Source: Paracoccaceae bacterium (GTDB lineage Bacteria; Pseudomonadota; Alphaproteobacteria; Rhodobacterales; Rhodobacteraceae). From it: a stretch of DNA of 64,000 nt. Positions 15,461 through 23,017 of this stretch are shown in pieces. A program made the translations under genes and the position numbers. Numbering within the stretch: position 1 is the first letter of the stretch; every line of letters starts with the position of its first letter. The notes under the pieces were generated by a model. That model did not search any database. It was not told the origin of the DNA and saw only the letters and a program-made list of their open reading frames with translations. The stretch spans positions 62,001 to 126,000 of the forward strand of contig JAHDEX010000001.1 in NCBI GenBank assembly GCA_020628545.1, in the 5' to 3' direction.

Positions 15461-17410
15461 ATGGCCAAGTCATTGATAACTTGCGACTGTTTGGGTACGC
15501 AGACCATCGAAACGTCTCGCCTCTCGGACGTGACTTGCCTGGACGTCCGCCCCCCATGTTCGACCCTCTGCACAACGCAAATTGATCACGCGGCAGAGGC
15601 CCTGAAGACGGGTGAAGCAATTTTTTGTTGCGCGCAGGAAGCACGGACATTCGAAGCCTTCGCCGAAGAGATGGGCGTCGCTGCACCCCCGACACTCGAC
15701 CTGCGTGATAGGGCCGGATGGACCGCCGATACCACCTCAACACTGCCCAAAATGTCCGCGCTGATCGCGGAAGGGCTATTACCAGCAGCACCGTCAAAAA
15801 CCATGGACGTCGTCTCTGAAGGGCTGTGCCTGATTTTGGGGGCAGAAGATGCAGCGCTGGCCGCCGCGGAGCAACTGGCCGATCATCTTGGTGTTACGGT
15901 CCTGTTAGAGGACGCCACCGACCTGCCAGACACCCGTTCTTACGACGTCATCGTCGGCAAATTGCGGAATGCCACTGGCGCATTGGGTTCGTTCAACGTG
16001 CGCATCGATCAGCTCCAAATGATCGAACCTGGTGGTCGCGGTTCATTTAATTTGACTCCACCGCGCGACGGCGGCACGTCCGAATGTGACATTATCCTTG
16101 ATCTGAGGGGTGGTGATCCGTTGTTCCCCGCACACGAAAAGCGAGAGGGTTATCTGCGCGCTGACCCAAGTCATGCTCCATCCGTATCCGCAGCCATCAT
16201 GGCCGCTTCGCATCTGACCGGAACATTTGAAAAGCCACTCCATGTGCGTGTTGAACCGCTGTTGTGTGCCCACTCGCGGGCTGAGCAAACCGGCTGTACG
16301 CGATGCCTCGACCTTTGCCCGACAGGGGCCATCACCTCGGCAGGCGAACACGTCAGTATTGATCCGATGATCTGCGCGGGCTGTGGGGCATGTTCTGCGG
16401 CCTGCCCTTCAGGGGCCGTGAGTTATGATGCACCTCCGGTGGATCTGACGATGCGCCGCATTCAAACACTAGCAAAAGCCTACCTAGATGCAGGCGGCAC
16501 GGCGCCCCGATTGCTGGCCCATGACGAGCATGGAGCAGAGATGATACGCCTCTACGCACGTCATGGGCGAGGGCTTCCGTCCGACGTGATCCCACTTGAG
16601 ATGGCGGCCATTGGCGCGTTTGGCCATGCGGAGGCAGTCGCCGCATTGGCAGCTGGTTTTTCGAGCGTCACGCTTCTGGCCGGCCCGGGCGCGGACCGCG
16701 ACGCGCTGGTGGCGCAGTCTGCGCTTGCGACCGCGATTGCAGGTGAAGGGCGTATTTCTGTGCTAGACACCTCAGATCCGGACGCACTGTCTGATACGCT
16801 CTATGCCGAGATAGCTTCTCCACCCGTCACACAACCCGTTCGACCAATGGGCACGCGCCGCCAGATCACACGGCAAGCGGCGCGCGCGCTACACCCAGAC
16901 ACAGAAACGCTTCAATTGCCCGCGGGCGCACCCTACGGCGCGGTCTTGGTGGATACGAAAAGCTGCACGCTTTGCCTGTCCTGCGTCTCACTTTGTCCAG
17001 CGGGTGCGCTAGGCGACAATCCGGACAAACCGCAGCTGCGCTTTCAAGAAGACGCGTGCCTGCAATGCGGCCTCTGCGCGTCGATTTGCCCAGAAGATGC
17101 AATCGCTTATGAACCGCAGCTCAACTTGACCGAGGCCGCGCTGCGCCAAAAGGTTCTGAACGAGGAGGCGCCCTTCGCATGCATCGAATGCGGTGTCCTA
17201 TTCGGCTCAAAGTCGGCAATTGATCGGATCACTGAAAAGCTGACAGGGCACTCCATGTTCAACGATCCTGAAAAGCTGAAAATGATCCAGATGTGCGACG
17301 ACTGCCGCGTCAACGCACAGTACCATTCCGAAAACAACCCGTTCGCCGCGGGAGAACGTCCGCGCCCCCGGACCACCGATGATTATTTCTCAGATCGCAA
17401 GGATCATTGA
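15461..17410 (+). CDS. Large 4Fe-4S ferredoxin protein of the formate dehydrogenase cluster
   Basis: 649 residues from ATG 15461 (GGGGAGG 7 bases upstream; the frame opens earlier, but the added residues look non-coding). The protein has two bacterial-type double ferredoxin regions. The first is near 275-325, with CTRCLDLCPTGAI and CAGCGACSAACPSGAV; the second is near 500-560, with CTLCLSCVSLCPAGAL and CLQCGLCASICPEDAI. N-terminal Cys pairs (CDCLG, CLDVRPPC) and C-terminal CIEC and CDDC pairs suggest further metal sites. The C-terminal region (about 570-649) is specific to this family. Homologues accompany formate dehydrogenase clusters in alphaproteobacteria; the electron partner is unknown. 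No signal peptide is present, so it is cytoplasmic. It converges with the next gene, overlapping by 7 bases. Confidence 0.88.
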   Translation: MAKSLITCDCLGTQTIETSRLSDVTCLDVRPPCSTLCTTQIDHAAEALKTGEAIFCCAQEARTFEAFAEEMGVAAPPTLDLRDRAGWTADTTSTLPKMSALIAEGLLPAAPSKTMDVVSEGLCLILGAEDAALAAAEQLADHLGVTVLLEDATDLPDTRSYDVIVGKLRNATGALGSFNVRIDQLQMIEPGGRGSFNLTPPRDGGTSECDIILDLRGGDPLFPAHEKREGYLRADPSHAPSVSAAIMAASHLTGTFEKPLHVRVEPLLCAHSRAEQTGCTRCLDLCPTGAITSAGEHVSIDPMICAGCGACSAACPSGAVSYDAPPVDLTMRRIQTLAKAYLDAGGTAPRLLAHDEHGAEMIRLYARHGRGLPSDVIPLEMAAIGAFGHAEAVAALAAGFSSVTLLAGPGADRDALVAQSALATAIAGEGRISVLDTSDPDALSDTLYAEIASPPVTQPVRPMGTRRQITRQAARALHPDTETLQLPAGAPYGAVLVDTKSCTLCLSCVSLCPAGALGDNPDKPQLRFQEDACLQCGLCASICPEDAIAYEPQLNLTEAALRQKVLNEEAPFACIECGVLFGSKSAIDRITEKLTGHSMFNDPEKLKMIQMCDDCRVNAQYHSENNPFAAGERPRPRTTDDYFSDRKDH

Positions 17411-18144
17411 TGCTCAAGCGGTTTGCCAAGATCAGCAGCGGTCATCGCGGCGACATAGGCCATCAGGGCCTCCAACTCGTCCAAGTCCAACTCGATCGGC
17501 GAGATCGGGGATGGTCGGTTGATCGGAAACGGCGGTGTAAGATCCGTGATCTGCGTGAATGCGGGATGCGGGTTCAGAACATAAAAGGCAGCGAACCTTG
17601 CCTCCCAGTCCGGCAAGGCGCGCAGTACGCTGAAACTGGGCGTCGAACCGATGCCCCACCCCGTCGTCGCAGCATCCACGGCGTGACAGCGCGTGCACTT
17701 TTCGACCGAGACCCGGTGACCGGCCTCTGCATCGCCATCAATGCTGATCTCAACCGTTTCTTGCTGGACCGCACCGGACGGGCCAAAGGGCGCCTCGCCA
17801 CGGGGTGCGAAACTTGTGATCGTGCGCTGCCCGATGTCGGACAACAGCCAATCCGCCAGCCGCTCCGTCCCCGGATGGTCGCCACTACGGATCTCCATAT
17901 GCCAGGTTTGTCCCAGCCCCGCGAATATCGCGCGGCCGTCGCTGCCCAGCGCCAGATCAGCACTGTCGGGCGTTGCGACTTGCTCGATCCGCACTTGGGT
18001 TTTGAGAGAAAAACGCGGCAGGATATGTTTCAGCAGGCCGCTTTCGATCAGCGCGTCGGGGGCGTGCAGGCGGACAAGCTTGTCATCGGCCCGAACCGAC
18101 ACCGGCAAGCTCAGCAGAACGATCATCAACACGCGCCACATCAT
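17404..18144 (-). CDS. TupA-like truncated binding domain fused to cytochrome c
   Basis: 246 residues. A signal peptide (about 1-19, ending VRA) is followed by a region (20-130) resembling the outer parts of the tungstate-binding protein encoded at 20659-21462. ESGLLKHILPRF matches NSGLADILLPEI, the adjoining strand and loop run in parallel, and RLADWLLSDIGQRTI matches DLETWLTSARAQELI near the C-terminus of TupA. The central half of TupA is missing. From about 145 a cytochrome c domain follows with CTRCH as haem motif. It should be a periplasmic haem protein. It is the only minus-strand gene between the plus-strand ferredoxin and DUF6494 genes. Function is unknown; sensing of oxyanion or redox state is a guess. 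Confidence 0.75.
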   Translation of the reverse strand: MMWRVLMIVLLSLPVSVRADDKLVRLHAPDALIESGLLKHILPRFSLKTQVRIEQVATPDSADLALGSDGRAIFAGLGQTWHMEIRSGDHPGTERLADWLLSDIGQRTITSFAPRGEAPFGPSGAVQQETVEISIDGDAEAGHRVSVEKCTRCHAVDAATTGWGIGSTPSFSVLRALPDWEARFAAFYVLNPHPAFTQITDLTPPFPINRPSPISPIELDLDELEALMAYVAAMTAADLGKPLEHQ

Positions 18145-18164
18145 AGGGGCTAGCCTAGGCCCCT
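18145..18164. promoter_or_regulatory. Inverted repeat abutting the TupA-cytochrome start codon
   Basis: AGGGGC (18145-18150) and GCCCCT (18159-18164) face each other across 8 bases, directly next to the ATG at 18144. The repeat occupies the place of the ribosome site of that gene and lies in the 58-base space to the divergent DUF6494 gene. It could be an operator for both or an RNA hairpin hiding the ribosome site. No normal Shine-Dalgarno is otherwise visible for the cytochrome gene. Confidence 0.35.
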
Positions 18165-18202
18165 GCCCGGCGTGCCGTCAACTTTAGCGGAAGGACCACA
18201 AA

Positions 18203-18394
18203 ATGAGCGACGATTTCAACATGTCGATGAGAAAGTTCCTGAAACAGGTCGGCGTGACCTCGCAACAGGCAATCGAAGACGCCATCCGCAATGCAGACGG
18301 ATCTGGCAAAAGCTATGCGGTCAAAGCGGTTGTCACGATTGAAGAGCTTGGCATGACCCATGAGGTCACCGGCACGATCACAGGCGGAGAATAA
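18203..18394 (+). CDS. DUF6494 family small protein
   Basis: 63 residues, soluble. It has the conserved DUF6494 pattern: MRKFLKQVGVTSQQAIEDAIR at the N-terminus, then a short beta-rich part (VKAVVTIEELGMTHEVTGTI). Small proteins of this family sit beside Mrp-type ATPases and formate dehydrogenase genes; no function is established to my knowledge. A GGAAGGA ribosome site precedes the ATG. It ends 5 bases before the Mrp gene, so the two are co-translated and may interact. Confidence 0.85.
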   Translation: MSDDFNMSMRKFLKQVGVTSQQAIEDAIRNADGSGKSYAVKAVVTIEELGMTHEVTGTITGGE

Positions 18395-18399
18395 CACGC

Positions 18400-19470
18400 G
18401 TGGCGCTTACTAGAGATACAGTCACAACCGCACTGAAACAGATTAACGATCCTGTCGCGGGAAGCGACATCATGGCGTCTGGGGTCGTGCGCGCGCTACA
18501 AGTTGGTGACGACGGTGCTGTACGTTTTGTGATGGAGATTCCACCGTCACAGGCGCAGGTCTACGAGGCGGTCAAGGCAGAGGCCGAAACGGTTTTGGCA
18601 AAGCTCGACGGGATTGGCGCAGTGTCGATTGTGATGACGGGCCATTCTCAGCCTGCTGCGCCGCCGGACCTGAAACCGCAGCGGGCTGCGCAACCGAAAG
18701 GCCCTGAAAAGATCCCGGGTGTCGAGCGTATCGTCGCGGTGGCGTCTGGGAAAGGCGGCGTGGGCAAATCAACGGTCGCGGCAAACCTCGCCTGCGCCCT
18801 GGCCCAACAGGGCCGCCGTGTTGGATTGCTTGATGCGGACGTCTACGGGCCGTCGCAACCCCGTATGCTCGGCGTTTCGGGCCGCCCGGCAAGTCCGGAC
18901 GGCAAGATCATCCTACCCATGCGCAACCACGGCGTCACGATGATGTCGATCGGGCTCATGACAAACGAAGATCAGGCGGTTGTCTGGCGTGGGCCAATGC
19001 TGATGGGGGCATTGCAGCAGATGATGATGCAAGTGCAATGGGGTGCGCTTGATGTGCTTCTGGTCGACTTGCCACCAGGAACGGGTGACGTGCAAATGAC
19101 ACTGGCACAGAAGGCCGAGGTGACCGGGGCGGTCATCGTGTCCACGCCACAGGACGTGGCCCTGCTTGATGCCCGGAAGGGTATTGATATGTTCCAGCAG
19201 TTGAACGTCCCAATTCTGGGTATGATCGAAAACATGTCGACGCATATCTGTTCCAGCTGCGGACATGAGGAACACGTGTTCGGACACGGAGGCGTGGCTG
19301 CGGAAGCTGAAAAGCTTGGCGTGCCTTTGCTTGCAGAGGTCCCGCTTGATCTACAGATCAGGCTCGCGGCCGACGGGGGTGCCCCGATTACGGTGAGCCA
19401 ACCAGACAGCGCTCAGGCCAAGGCCTTCCAGGACGTTGCCGCAACCTTGGTGCGCGGGGGACATGCATGA
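18400..19470 (+). CDS. apbC: Mrp/NBP35 family Fe-S carrier ATPase (ApbC)
   Basis: 356 residues from GTG 18400, with GGAG 10-13 bases upstream. An N-terminal MIP18-like (DUF59) domain (about 1-85) is joined through a Pro/Ala linker to a P-loop domain with deviant Walker A GKGGVGKST (about 115-125). It also has DVYGPSQPRMLG, the Walker B region LLVDLPPGTGD, and a C-terminal CSSCG motif near 285 that holds the bridging Fe-S cluster. ApbC proteins bind and transfer 4Fe-4S clusters. In this cluster it may serve the many Fe-S sites of the formate dehydrogenase and the ferredoxin protein, which is inferred. The stop overlaps the next gene by 4 bases. Confidence 0.93.
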   Translation: MALTRDTVTTALKQINDPVAGSDIMASGVVRALQVGDDGAVRFVMEIPPSQAQVYEAVKAEAETVLAKLDGIGAVSIVMTGHSQPAAPPDLKPQRAAQPKGPEKIPGVERIVAVASGKGGVGKSTVAANLACALAQQGRRVGLLDADVYGPSQPRMLGVSGRPASPDGKIILPMRNHGVTMMSIGLMTNEDQAVVWRGPMLMGALQQMMMQVQWGALDVLLVDLPPGTGDVQMTLAQKAEVTGAVIVSTPQDVALLDARKGIDMFQQLNVPILGMIENMSTHICSSCGHEEHVFGHGGVAAEAEKLGVPLLAEVPLDLQIRLAADGGAPITVSQPDSAQAKAFQDVAATLVRGGHA

Positions 19471-20168
19471 GCGATACGCTCACCTTCCCGCCATTGATGT
19501 GGGGCGAAGCGGCGACAGACGCCGCGTTGGACCACGCAGCACGCAAAGCGGCGTTGGGATGCGACGCAGGGCTTGTGGCACACATGTTGACCGCAGATCG
19601 CGCCGAGGCGGCCCTCGTCTTCGCGCCTGAGGTGCCGTTGTCAGAGGCGATGACGATGCTCCCGCTTTGCGGCGTCGGTTTTCAAAACGCGCTGGGCGCT
19701 CTGGCCCCGCCTGAAGTTGCAGTTCACCTTGGTTGGGACGGCGAAATTCGGGTGAATGGTGCGTCGTGTGGTGGGTTTCGAGTTCTGAGTGCGACGAGTG
19801 AACCGAAAGAGGTCCCAGATTGGCTGGTGGTTGGCTGGACGCTTCCTCTTTTGCCCTTGGATGCAGAAACCGGAACGAACCCGGATAAGACAGCTCTATT
19901 TGTTGAAGGGTGCGCAGATGTGGACCCCTCACATCTGGTGGAGGCTTGGGCCCGTCACACACTCAACTGGATTGCCCGGTGGGAGAACGAAGGCACGCGC
20001 CCTTTGGCGGCGGAATGGCGCGGTCTCGCCCAAGGCGTCGGAGAGGAGACAAAGCGCGGAGATTTGTCCGGCACCTTCCTTGGGGTCGATGAAAGTTTCG
20101 GCATGCTTTTGCGTGACGAGGCGACGACCCATCTGATTCCGCTCACGACACTTCTGGAGGACACTTGA
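19467..20168 (+). CDS. Biotin/lipoate ligase-like protein with DUF4444 tail, catalytic motifs missing
   Basis: 233 residues. The fold-level pattern resembles the biotin protein ligase core: a TADR start of the substrate strand near residue 46, and a GWDGEIRVNG segment where ligases have KWPNDI followed by Lys-x-x-Gly. The C-terminal part (LSGTFLGVDESFGMLLRD, about 200-218) is typical of DUF4444. The GRGRRGR loop that closes over biotinyl-AMP is absent, as the chain goes straight from TADRAEAALVF to PEVPL. Both key lysines are also absent. So it probably does not biotinylate. It is translationally coupled to ApbC before it (4-base overlap) and DUF6505 after it. A binding or maturation role in the formate dehydrogenase system is likely but unproven. 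Confidence 0.8.
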   Translation: MSDTLTFPPLMWGEAATDAALDHAARKAALGCDAGLVAHMLTADRAEAALVFAPEVPLSEAMTMLPLCGVGFQNALGALAPPEVAVHLGWDGEIRVNGASCGGFRVLSATSEPKEVPDWLVVGWTLPLLPLDAETGTNPDKTALFVEGCADVDPSHLVEAWARHTLNWIARWENEGTRPLAAEWRGLAQGVGEETKRGDLSGTFLGVDESFGMLLRDEATTHLIPLTTLLEDT

Positions 20169-20650
20169 TGAAGCTCGCCCGTGCCATCCACTTTGACGAA
20201 AGCGATCAACGCATTTTTGCCAGTCCTGCCCGCACTGGCGAGTGGTGTATCTCTGGCGGATTCGAGTTCTCGGACTGGACCGAGGGTGATTTGACCGGAA
20301 AGGCGCGGCAAGCCTTCGCCAACGGATGGTTTGGTTTGGAAACAGGTGGACGTGTGACCTTCGTCGCCGTGACCGCAATGGAACCGGGGGAACGAGAGAC
20401 GCTGTCACGGCTCCTTGCGCAGCACTTTGTGACCTACTACGGCGCACCGTCGGAAGAGGCCGCAATGCCTGTCGCGGATGAGGAGTTGAGCCAGATGGTC
20501 GCCCTATGTGACGACCATGACCCGAACACATTGCTCACCGTCTCGCGGGAACTGACGGATGCGGGCGTGCGCGAAGCTTATCGCGTGATCGCGCCACAGG
20601 ATGCGGGGCTGGATCAATTCGCTATTCACGGCTCGCTCGACGAAGGCTGA
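20168..20650 (+). CDS. DUF6505 family protein
   Basis: 160 residues from ATG 20168. The upstream TTG at 20165 in frame adds one residue and is less likely, since the ATG shares bases with the preceding stop (TGATG). The protein is soluble. Features are an N-terminal LARAIHFDESDQRIF, a Trp-rich middle (SGGFEFSDWTEGD, then ANGWFGLET) and an acidic C-terminal half. It matches the family described as DUF6505, found almost only in formate dehydrogenase clusters of alphaproteobacteria. No catalytic motif is seen. It ends the plus-strand set and faces the convergent tupA gene, with only 8 bases between stops. Confidence 0.8.
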   Translation: MKLARAIHFDESDQRIFASPARTGEWCISGGFEFSDWTEGDLTGKARQAFANGWFGLETGGRVTFVAVTAMEPGERETLSRLLAQHFVTYYGAPSEEAAMPVADEELSQMVALCDDHDPNTLLTVSRELTDAGVREAYRVIAPQDAGLDQFAIHGSLDEG

Positions 20651-20658
20651 TCGGGTCT

Positions 20659-21462
20659 TCAGCCGTCTGGCTGAGCGTTAAAGACAAAGAGCGTCTCCCC
20701 GTCGATCATGTAACCATCAATCAGTTCCTGCGCACGCGCAGACGTCAGCCACGTTTCGAGGTCTGCCGCAAGATCGGCTTTCACGTGGTTATGTCTTGCC
20801 GGGTTTACGGGTAAGTAGGCGTACTGGTTAAAAAGCACGGGATCACCGGCGAACAGAAGCGTTAGATCCCCTTTGTTGCCAAAGTTCAGCCAGCTCGCGC
20901 GATCAGACAGGATGTATGCACCCAACCCCGCTGCAGTATTCAGCGCCGCACCCATTCCAGCACCGACCTCGTTGTACCAATCGGCCTCCGGAATGCCGCC
21001 CGCGCTTTCCCAGAGGTTGAGTTCTCTCTTGTGTGTTCCGCTCTCGTCGCCGCGGCTGACAAATCGGGCGGCGTTTCCGGCGATCCGCGAAAGCGCATCC
21101 GCAGCATCACCGGCACCGGAAACTGCTGCAGGGTCGCTTTGCGGGCCGACGATCACGAAATCATTATACATGATCTCACGCCGATGCGTGCCATGGCCTG
21201 CATCGATAAAGGCCTCTTCTGCCGTCTGCGAATGGACGAGAATAGCATCTACGTCACCCGCCTCCCCCAATCGCAGCGCCTGCCCCGTGCCCACGACTAG
21301 CAGCTGCACGTCAAGATCGAGATCATCTGCAATCTCTGGCAGCAAAATATCAGCGAGACCCGAATTATGGAAAGACGTTGTGACAGCCATGCGCAGCGTT
21401 TCAGCGGCATTGGCCATACCTGCAGCGAGCCAGATACCTAAAGTCAGAATACGGAACATCAC
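20659..21462 (-). CDS. tupA: Tungstate ABC transporter substrate-binding protein
   Basis: 267 residues with a signal peptide (about 1-19, ending ANA). TupA hallmarks are present: VTTSFHNSGL at the mature start, then VGTGQALRLGEAGDVDAILVHS and MYNDFVIVGP. The protein binds tungstate very tightly in the periplasm and delivers it to TupB. Family knowledge: TupA selects tungstate over molybdate. Its presence inside the formate dehydrogenase cluster suggests the enzyme uses tungsten. The ATG overlaps the tupC stop by 4 bases, so the order on the minus strand is tupB, tupC, tupA. Confidence 0.93.
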   Translation of the reverse strand: MMFRILTLGIWLAAGMANAAETLRMAVTTSFHNSGLADILLPEIADDLDLDVQLLVVGTGQALRLGEAGDVDAILVHSQTAEEAFIDAGHGTHRREIMYNDFVIVGPQSDPAAVSGAGDAADALSRIAGNAARFVSRGDESGTHKRELNLWESAGGIPEADWYNEVGAGMGAALNTAAGLGAYILSDRASWLNFGNKGDLTLLFAGDPVLFNQYAYLPVNPARHNHVKADLAADLETWLTSARAQELIDGYMIDGETLFVFNAQPDG

Positions 21463-22172
21463 TCTACAATATCTCCATTCAAGAAGGCGCGGGCCTCGGG
21501 CGTCTGGGGCGCATCAAAGAACGTATCGGCTGGGCTTTCTTCATGGACCCGTCCATGCAGCAAGAAAACCACATCCTTTGCAAGTCGACGGGCCTGTCCC
21601 ATATCATGCGTCGCAATGATAACGCGCGTTCCGGACGCGACCGCATCATTCAAAATCGCTTCAATTTCGCGGGTTGCCCGCCCATCCAGAGACGCGGTCG
21701 GCTCGTCCAGAAATACGAGTTCCGGCTCGCCAATCAATGCCCGCGCAATCGCAAGTTTTTGCTGCTCTCCACCAGACAGCACCGGTGCTGATCGATCTAT
21801 GTGGTCGGCAAGTCCGACCTTCACAGCCCAGTCTTCGGCTTTCTGCCGCGCCTGCCCCGTCGACACGCTGCGCAGGCGTAAGGGATACATCAGATTTTCG
21901 ACGACCGACCGACGCAGCATCACAGGACGCTGAAAGACAAAAGCCTGCGCATTCTGGGCAGCCTTGGTGCCGGAGGCCCAGATCACTTCTCCATCATGGA
22001 GGCGTGCAATACCATGCAGAAGCCGTAAGAGCGTGGTCTTTCCAGACCCATTTGGACCGAGAACAACGCGCGTCCCCCCCCCGTCCCACGTCATGTTAAT
22101 CGGACCAACGAGTTGCTTGCCGCGTCTTCGTGTTCCGGCACCGCGCACGCGAAGGGGGAAAAGCGTGCTCAC
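21459..22172 (-). CDS. tupC: Tungstate ABC transporter ATP-binding protein
   Basis: 237 residues. Walker A GPNGSGKTT lies near 38-46, with Q-loop region QRPVMLRRSVVENLMYPL, signature LSGGEQQKLAIARA and Walker B LVFLDEPTASLDG, followed by a switch His in ATHDMGQ. It powers tungstate import through TupB on the cytoplasmic face. Four-base overlaps with tupB upstream and tupA downstream show that the three genes form one operon. Confidence 0.93.
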   Translation of the reverse strand: MSTLFPLRVRGAGTRRRGKQLVGPINMTWDGGGTRVVLGPNGSGKTTLLRLLHGIARLHDGEVIWASGTKAAQNAQAFVFQRPVMLRRSVVENLMYPLRLRSVSTGQARQKAEDWAVKVGLADHIDRSAPVLSGGEQQKLAIARALIGEPELVFLDEPTASLDGRATREIEAILNDAVASGTRVIIATHDMGQARRLAKDVVFLLHGRVHEESPADTFFDAPQTPEARAFLNGDIVE

Positions 22173-22873
22173 CAGCGCCCCTCCCGTTCCGTTTGTCCCA
22201 GCCAGTGGATCAGCAGGTTCACCAAGATTGTAAGCGCAATCAGAACGAAGCCGAGCGCCAGTGCCAGCGCGAATTCACCCTTGCCGGTCTCAAGGGCAAT
22301 CGCTGTGGTCAGCACCCGCGTCACGTGGTCAATATTCCCGCCCACGATCATAATCGCCCCAACCTCGCCAATACCGCGGCCGAAGCCCGCCAAAGCGGCT
22401 GTTAGCAACGCGCGACGTGCATCCCAAAGCAGCGTCTTGATCTTTTGGCTTTGTGTGACGTTCATGGAGATGAGCAGGTCGTGGTATTCCGCCCAAAGGT
22501 CGCGCAAGGATTGATGCGCGATAGACGCCATAAGCGGTACAATGACGATCATCTGCGCGATGATCATCGCAGTCGGCGTGAACAATAGTCCGAGCACGCC
22601 CAATGGCCCGGATCGTGACAGCAGCACGTAGACCACCAGTCCCACAACCACCGGCGGCAGCCCCATGAGTGCGTTCAAGACGGCAATGACCGTTCGCCGC
22701 CACCGAAAGCGACGCACGGCAAGAAGTGCAGCAAGCGGCATCGCAATCAAACAGCCCAAAGCCAGTGCGGTGAAGGTCACCTGCAGCGACCGCAACGCAA
22801 TCTCGGCAAGTTCCGCATCAAGCGTCACCACCAGCCAAAACGCCTGCGACAGTCCCTGCCAAAGATCGACCAA
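22169..22873 (-). CDS. tupB: Tungstate ABC transporter permease
   Basis: 234 residues with about five to six membrane helices. The cytoplasmic EAA-type loop that touches the ATPase is visible as AALAGFGRGIGEVGAIMIVGG. The N-terminus (LSQAFWLVVTLDAELAEIALRSLQVTF) matches TupB proteins. It is the first gene of tupBCA and starts 144 bases after the histidine kinase stop, so it may have its own promoter or be read through from the kinase. Confidence 0.92.
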   Translation of the reverse strand: MVDLWQGLSQAFWLVVTLDAELAEIALRSLQVTFTALALGCLIAMPLAALLAVRRFRWRRTVIAVLNALMGLPPVVVGLVVYVLLSRSGPLGVLGLLFTPTAMIIAQMIVIVPLMASIAHQSLRDLWAEYHDLLISMNVTQSQKIKTLLWDARRALLTAALAGFGRGIGEVGAIMIVGGNIDHVTRVLTTAIALETGKGEFALALALGFVLIALTILVNLLIHWLGQTEREGRW

Positions 22874-23017
22874 TGCCGATCCTCCCCCTTTATTGCGCGA
22901 GAAAACTGTCAGGTTTCAAAGGGCTGCACCAGCCCTGATCACCCGCAGAGCCCAAAATGTCTCACGCCAGGCTTGCACCACCGTGTAGGGACGTCAGAAT
23001 GTCCTTTGATTAAACGG
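22874..23017. other. Gap between histidine kinase and tupB with a short stem-loop
   Basis: The 144-base gap contains AGGGCTG (22920-22926) and CAGCCCT (22930-22936) separated by CAC, a perfect 7-base stem. On the minus strand it is followed by TTTGAAACC, so it is at most a weak terminator for the kinase gene or a leader element of tupB. I do not see the conserved core of a molybdenum cofactor riboswitch. Confidence 0.4.

Noticed and set aside
22874-23017. A molybdenum or tungsten cofactor riboswitch before tupB
   Set aside because: Only a 7-base stem with a 3-base loop is clear; I could not find the conserved multi-stem core. A covariance-model search would settle it.
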